From the NCBI GenBank assembly GCA_965228545.1, contig OZ245822.1, forward strand, positions 1,240,001 to 1,304,000: a stretch of DNA of 64,000 nt, in the 5' to 3' direction. A program made the translations under genes and the position numbers. Shown here piece by piece: positions 61,908 through 64,000 of the stretch; within the stretch, counting starts at the first letter, position 1; each line of letters starts with the position of its first letter. The DNA is from HXMU1420-13 sp965228545 (lineage in GTDB: Bacteria; Bacteroidota; Rhodothermia; Balneolales; Balneolaceae). The notes under the pieces are model-generated. The model did not search any database. It was given only the letters and a program-made list of their open reading frames with translations, and had not been told where the DNA came from.

Positions 61908-63052
61908 ATCAGTATTTTCGCATCATTACACCCAGTAAGAAGATTAAGTGGATTCATTTAATATCTAACGCTACCGAAACTGAGGAAGGTGAGATTTTGC
62001 ATGATTTCATTGTCAGCGACATCACTGAACAAAAACGAAAAGAGCATTTCTTCAAGGAAATTAGCAAAGTTTCGGTAAATGGCGGTTGGGATCTTGACTT
62101 GATTAGCAATACTCTATTCTGGACCGAGGAAACCAAAAAAATCCATGAAGTCCCCCCCTATTTCCAGCCATCTGAAGAAAACGTATTACATTTCTATAAG
62201 GATCAGGATTCCAGAAATCGGGTAATTGCCTGTTTCGAAGAAATTAAGCAAACCGGAGAACCATTTGATGAGCGGTTCGAAATTACAACTGCTTTGGGCA
62301 ATAGGAAATGGGTTCGTTTGCGAGGGGAAGCCGAAAGAATTGAAGGTAAAGTTGTTCGGTTGTTTGGGATACTTCAAGACATTACCGAATTGGTAAAGAA
62401 AGAGAATGAGCTACTAGAATCTATCACCGAAAAAAGTGCACTACTTGGTGAAATTCACCACCGCGTTAAGAATAACTTGGCTATTATTTCGGGCTTGTTG
62501 CAACTCGAACTGATGAAAGGCGCTAATTCGCGATTCTCTCTTGAAGATGCCGTAAACAGAATTCAATCGATAGCTACCGTTCATGAAATATTATACAGCA
62601 CCGACAATTTCATTGATATCGATATCGAAAAATATATTAAAAAGCTAGTTGCCAACATTAGTAGCACGTATCCTAAATTGGTGAATGCTGTAGCTATTCG
62701 GTGCAATATCGACCAAATAAATTTAACGATAAACCAAGCTGTACCTTTAGGACTTCTTCAAAACGAGTTGATTACAAATTCGGTAAAACATGCATTCAAC
62801 CACGCTGATACCGGTACTATTGATATTGATATTCATCGAATTGACTCATCCACGTTGGCTATGCAGTACCGAGATTCTGGTAAAGGGTTTAATAAGAAGA
62901 AACTCGAAAGTTCAGAGTCTTTAGGCTTTACACTTATTCAATCGTTGCTTCAGCAGTTAGATGCCACTGTTACAATAGAAACTGAACATGGCTTTCACCT
63001 CTCATGTACATTCACACTAGAAGATATTGACCACACTAAAGTGTTTTCTTAA
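61892..63052 (+). CDS. Sensor histidine kinase (PAS, HisKA_2, HATPase), C-terminal segment after frameshift
   Basis: 387 codons in the -1 frame relative to the first segment. It completes the first PAS domain (YFRIITP, DITEQKRKE), contains a second PAS/PAC domain (NGGWDLDLISNTLFWTEE, LFGILQDITE) and the HisKA_2 dimerisation domain EIHHRVKNNLAIISGLLQLE with the phosphoacceptor His before Arg. The HATPase domain has LQNELITNSVKHAF (N box) and RDSGKGFN (G1 box) with LGFTLIQSLLQQL. There is no ATG in the first 160 codons; if translated alone it would need the TTG at 61997, so joining to the first segment is more natural. It has no membrane helix and so is a cytosolic kinase. Confidence 0.85.
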   Translation, partial: TGEAVNQYFRIITPSKKIKWIHLISNATETEEGEILHDFIVSDITEQKRKEHFFKEISKVSVNGGWDLDLISNTLFWTEETKKIHEVPPYFQPSEENVLHFYKDQDSRNRVIACFEEIKQTGEPFDERFEITTALGNRKWVRLRGEAERIEGKVVRLFGILQDITELVKKENELLESITEKSALLGEIHHRVKNNLAIISGLLQLELMKGANSRFSLEDAVNRIQSIATVHEILYSTDNFIDIDIEKYIKKLVANISSTYPKLVNAVAIRCNIDQINLTINQAVPLGLLQNELITNSVKHAFNHADTGTIDIDIHRIDSSTLAMQYRDSGKGFNKKKLESSESLGFTLIQSLLQQLDATVTIETEHGFHLSCTFTLEDIDHTKVFS

Positions 63053-64000
63053 TTCATTATCTGATATATCACGGGCTCTTCATCACTTCTTAGCAAATAT
63101 ACTTGATTACCAATAGGTAATATTTGCCGTATTTCCCCATCGGTAGATAACCCACTTTGTTCTGTCGAGATCACCTTTAACTCCCGATTCTCACTTACTG
63201 ATATCACCACACCCTGACTCGCATCATAGCGACCGGCTTCTGGTTTTACTCCGTACAGATTTCCACCAAGAAGCAGTTCCTTGTTTCCTTGACCATCTAA
63301 GTCGATCAGCGCTCCGGCGTACATCGGTGAGAGTTGCGCCTGCCAGGGAAGCTCCCGACCTTCACTAAAGCTTCCATCGCCATTGCCCCACCACACCGTA
63401 CTCGCAAGCGTTTTAGCCGTTAGCTGCGTGGCAGCATCGAGTTGCTCGGGAGTAAAGATATCTTCGATCGTCTGCTCTTTGTAGGATTCATACTTCAAAT
63501 ACTTGCGCTTTAGCCCGGGAAGCTGATTCACTAAATCGTGGCGCAGTACCATCGGGTACGCCTGCTCCCCATTGTAGGTGGTCAGAATTTGCTCGGTGGA
63601 GCCGTTGCCATCGAAGTCGCTCACCCACAGGCTTGCCGGTTGCTCGCTGGAGGCCTTAAATCTCGAATTCAGCCCATGGTTGAGGGCGATGATATCAAGC
63701 TTTCCATCACCGTCCCAATCTTCAAGTAGTACCTCATTCCACCAACCTCCAGAGTTCGGGAGTTGAGTCTCGTTGAATCTTCCGCTCCCATTGTTAGTGA
63801 AGATGCGCACCGGAGCCCATTCTCCTGCCGTTACTAAATCCAGATCTCCATCCCCATCGATATCGCCAAAGGCTGAGCCGGTAAACATACCTGAGCTGAG
63901 TAGGCCCGGTGCTACGTTTTGGGTGACATCAGTAAAGGTTCCTGCTCCATCATTTTCCAGAATTCTTCCGCTCACCGGAGTGCCCAGCGCAAAGGGTTTG
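63049..64000 (-). CDS. FG-GAP/VCBS repeat protein (partial, runs off the right edge)
   Basis: The last 316 or so residues of a larger protein. It has several FG-GAP/VCBS beta-propeller blades with Ca-binding loops: AFGDIDGDGDLDLVTAGEW, LEDWDGDGKLDIIALN, VSDFDGNGSTEQILT and LIDLDGQGNKELLLGG. The sequence in the frame continues to the very end of the window (KPFALGTPVSG), so the start lies outside. The family is that of CRTAC1/ASPIC-like exported proteins. The stop overlaps the kinase stop in the opposite orientation by 3 bases. Probably an exported, perhaps lipid-anchored surface protein. Confidence 0.85.
   Translation of the reverse strand, partial: KPFALGTPVSGRILENDGAGTFTDVTQNVAPGLLSSGMFTGSAFGDIDGDGDLDLVTAGEWAPVRIFTNNGSGRFNETQLPNSGGWWNEVLLEDWDGDGKLDIIALNHGLNSRFKASSEQPASLWVSDFDGNGSTEQILTTYNGEQAYPMVLRHDLVNQLPGLKRKYLKYESYKEQTIEDIFTPEQLDAATQLTAKTLASTVWWGNGDGSFSEGRELPWQAQLSPMYAGALIDLDGQGNKELLLGGNLYGVKPEAGRYDASQGVVISVSENRELKVISTEQSGLSTDGEIRQILPIGNQVYLLRSDEEPVIYQIMN

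Overview
The window (about 41% GC by impression, not calculated) looks like chromosome of a marine, non-flagellated member of the Balneolota/Rhodothermota, or a close relative in the wider Bacteroidota-Chlorobiota group. Evidence: type IX secretion (T9SS) C-terminal sorting domains with the NYPNPFNP motif, paired TonB receptor/DUF4249 genes, CBM9-DUF5916 barrel proteins, DUF4097 proteins, a TANNTTTG type of -7 element in front of some genes, and a chlamydial Hc1-like mini-histone. I see no phage, transposon, CRISPR array, rRNA or tRNA.

Left part (1-8475): the tail of one T9SS cargo protein, then a 2686-residue secreted multidomain protein (DUF2341, three LamG-like domains, five cadherin-like repeats, Ig/invasin-like domains, T9SS tail).

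The outstanding region is 8748-23078, fourteen same-strand, tightly packed genes that read as one machine. In order: three pilin-like membrane-anchored proteins (the third PilX/DUF4900-like), a small CBM-like secreted protein, four DUF4402-type fimbrial subunits that all end with a penultimate Tyr, a terminator, a PapD-like periplasmic chaperone, an outer-membrane usher-like protein with an extra C-terminal TPR module, a FliF-FliG-like fusion, a lipoprotein whose TPR module matches the one on the usher, a MotA-like stator protein, and a MotB-like stator protein with the proton-channel Asp, an OmpA peptidoglycan-binding domain and three SPOR-like repeats. No flagellar rod, hook, filament or export gene is present. 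My inference is an ion-driven, flagellar-motor-derived complex coupled across the periplasm to a chaperone-usher fimbria. I know of no described system with this composition.

Right of the terminator at 23.1 kb lies ordinary chromosome: pyruvate dehydrogenase operon (pdhA-pdhB-pdhC, minus strand), alaS, a DUF502 membrane protein, a plant-type ferredoxin-NADP reductase, a repeat protein, a receiver-only response regulator, a lipoprotein, MerC-like and BI-1-like membrane proteins, two tandem CBM9-DUF5916 barrel proteins, an ECF sigma / HEAT-repeat anti-sigma / two DUF4097 operon, a DUF4249-TonB receptor pair, a DUF5996-like protein and a Rieske-glutamate synthase fusion (to 49.05 kb).

The last part (49.2-64 kb) holds an esterase, a GH16 lipoprotein, a membrane-anchored MutS-like ATPase with an overlapping Smr gene, a penicillin acylase family enzyme, a GH3/beta-lactamase fusion overlapping an unusual cytidine deaminase, a 58-residue Hc1-like protein, an NTF2-like protein, an alpha/beta hydrolase that lacks two catalytic residues, a HisKA_2 sensor kinase split by a -1 frameshift at an A7 run, and a partial FG-GAP/VCBS repeat protein that runs off the right edge.
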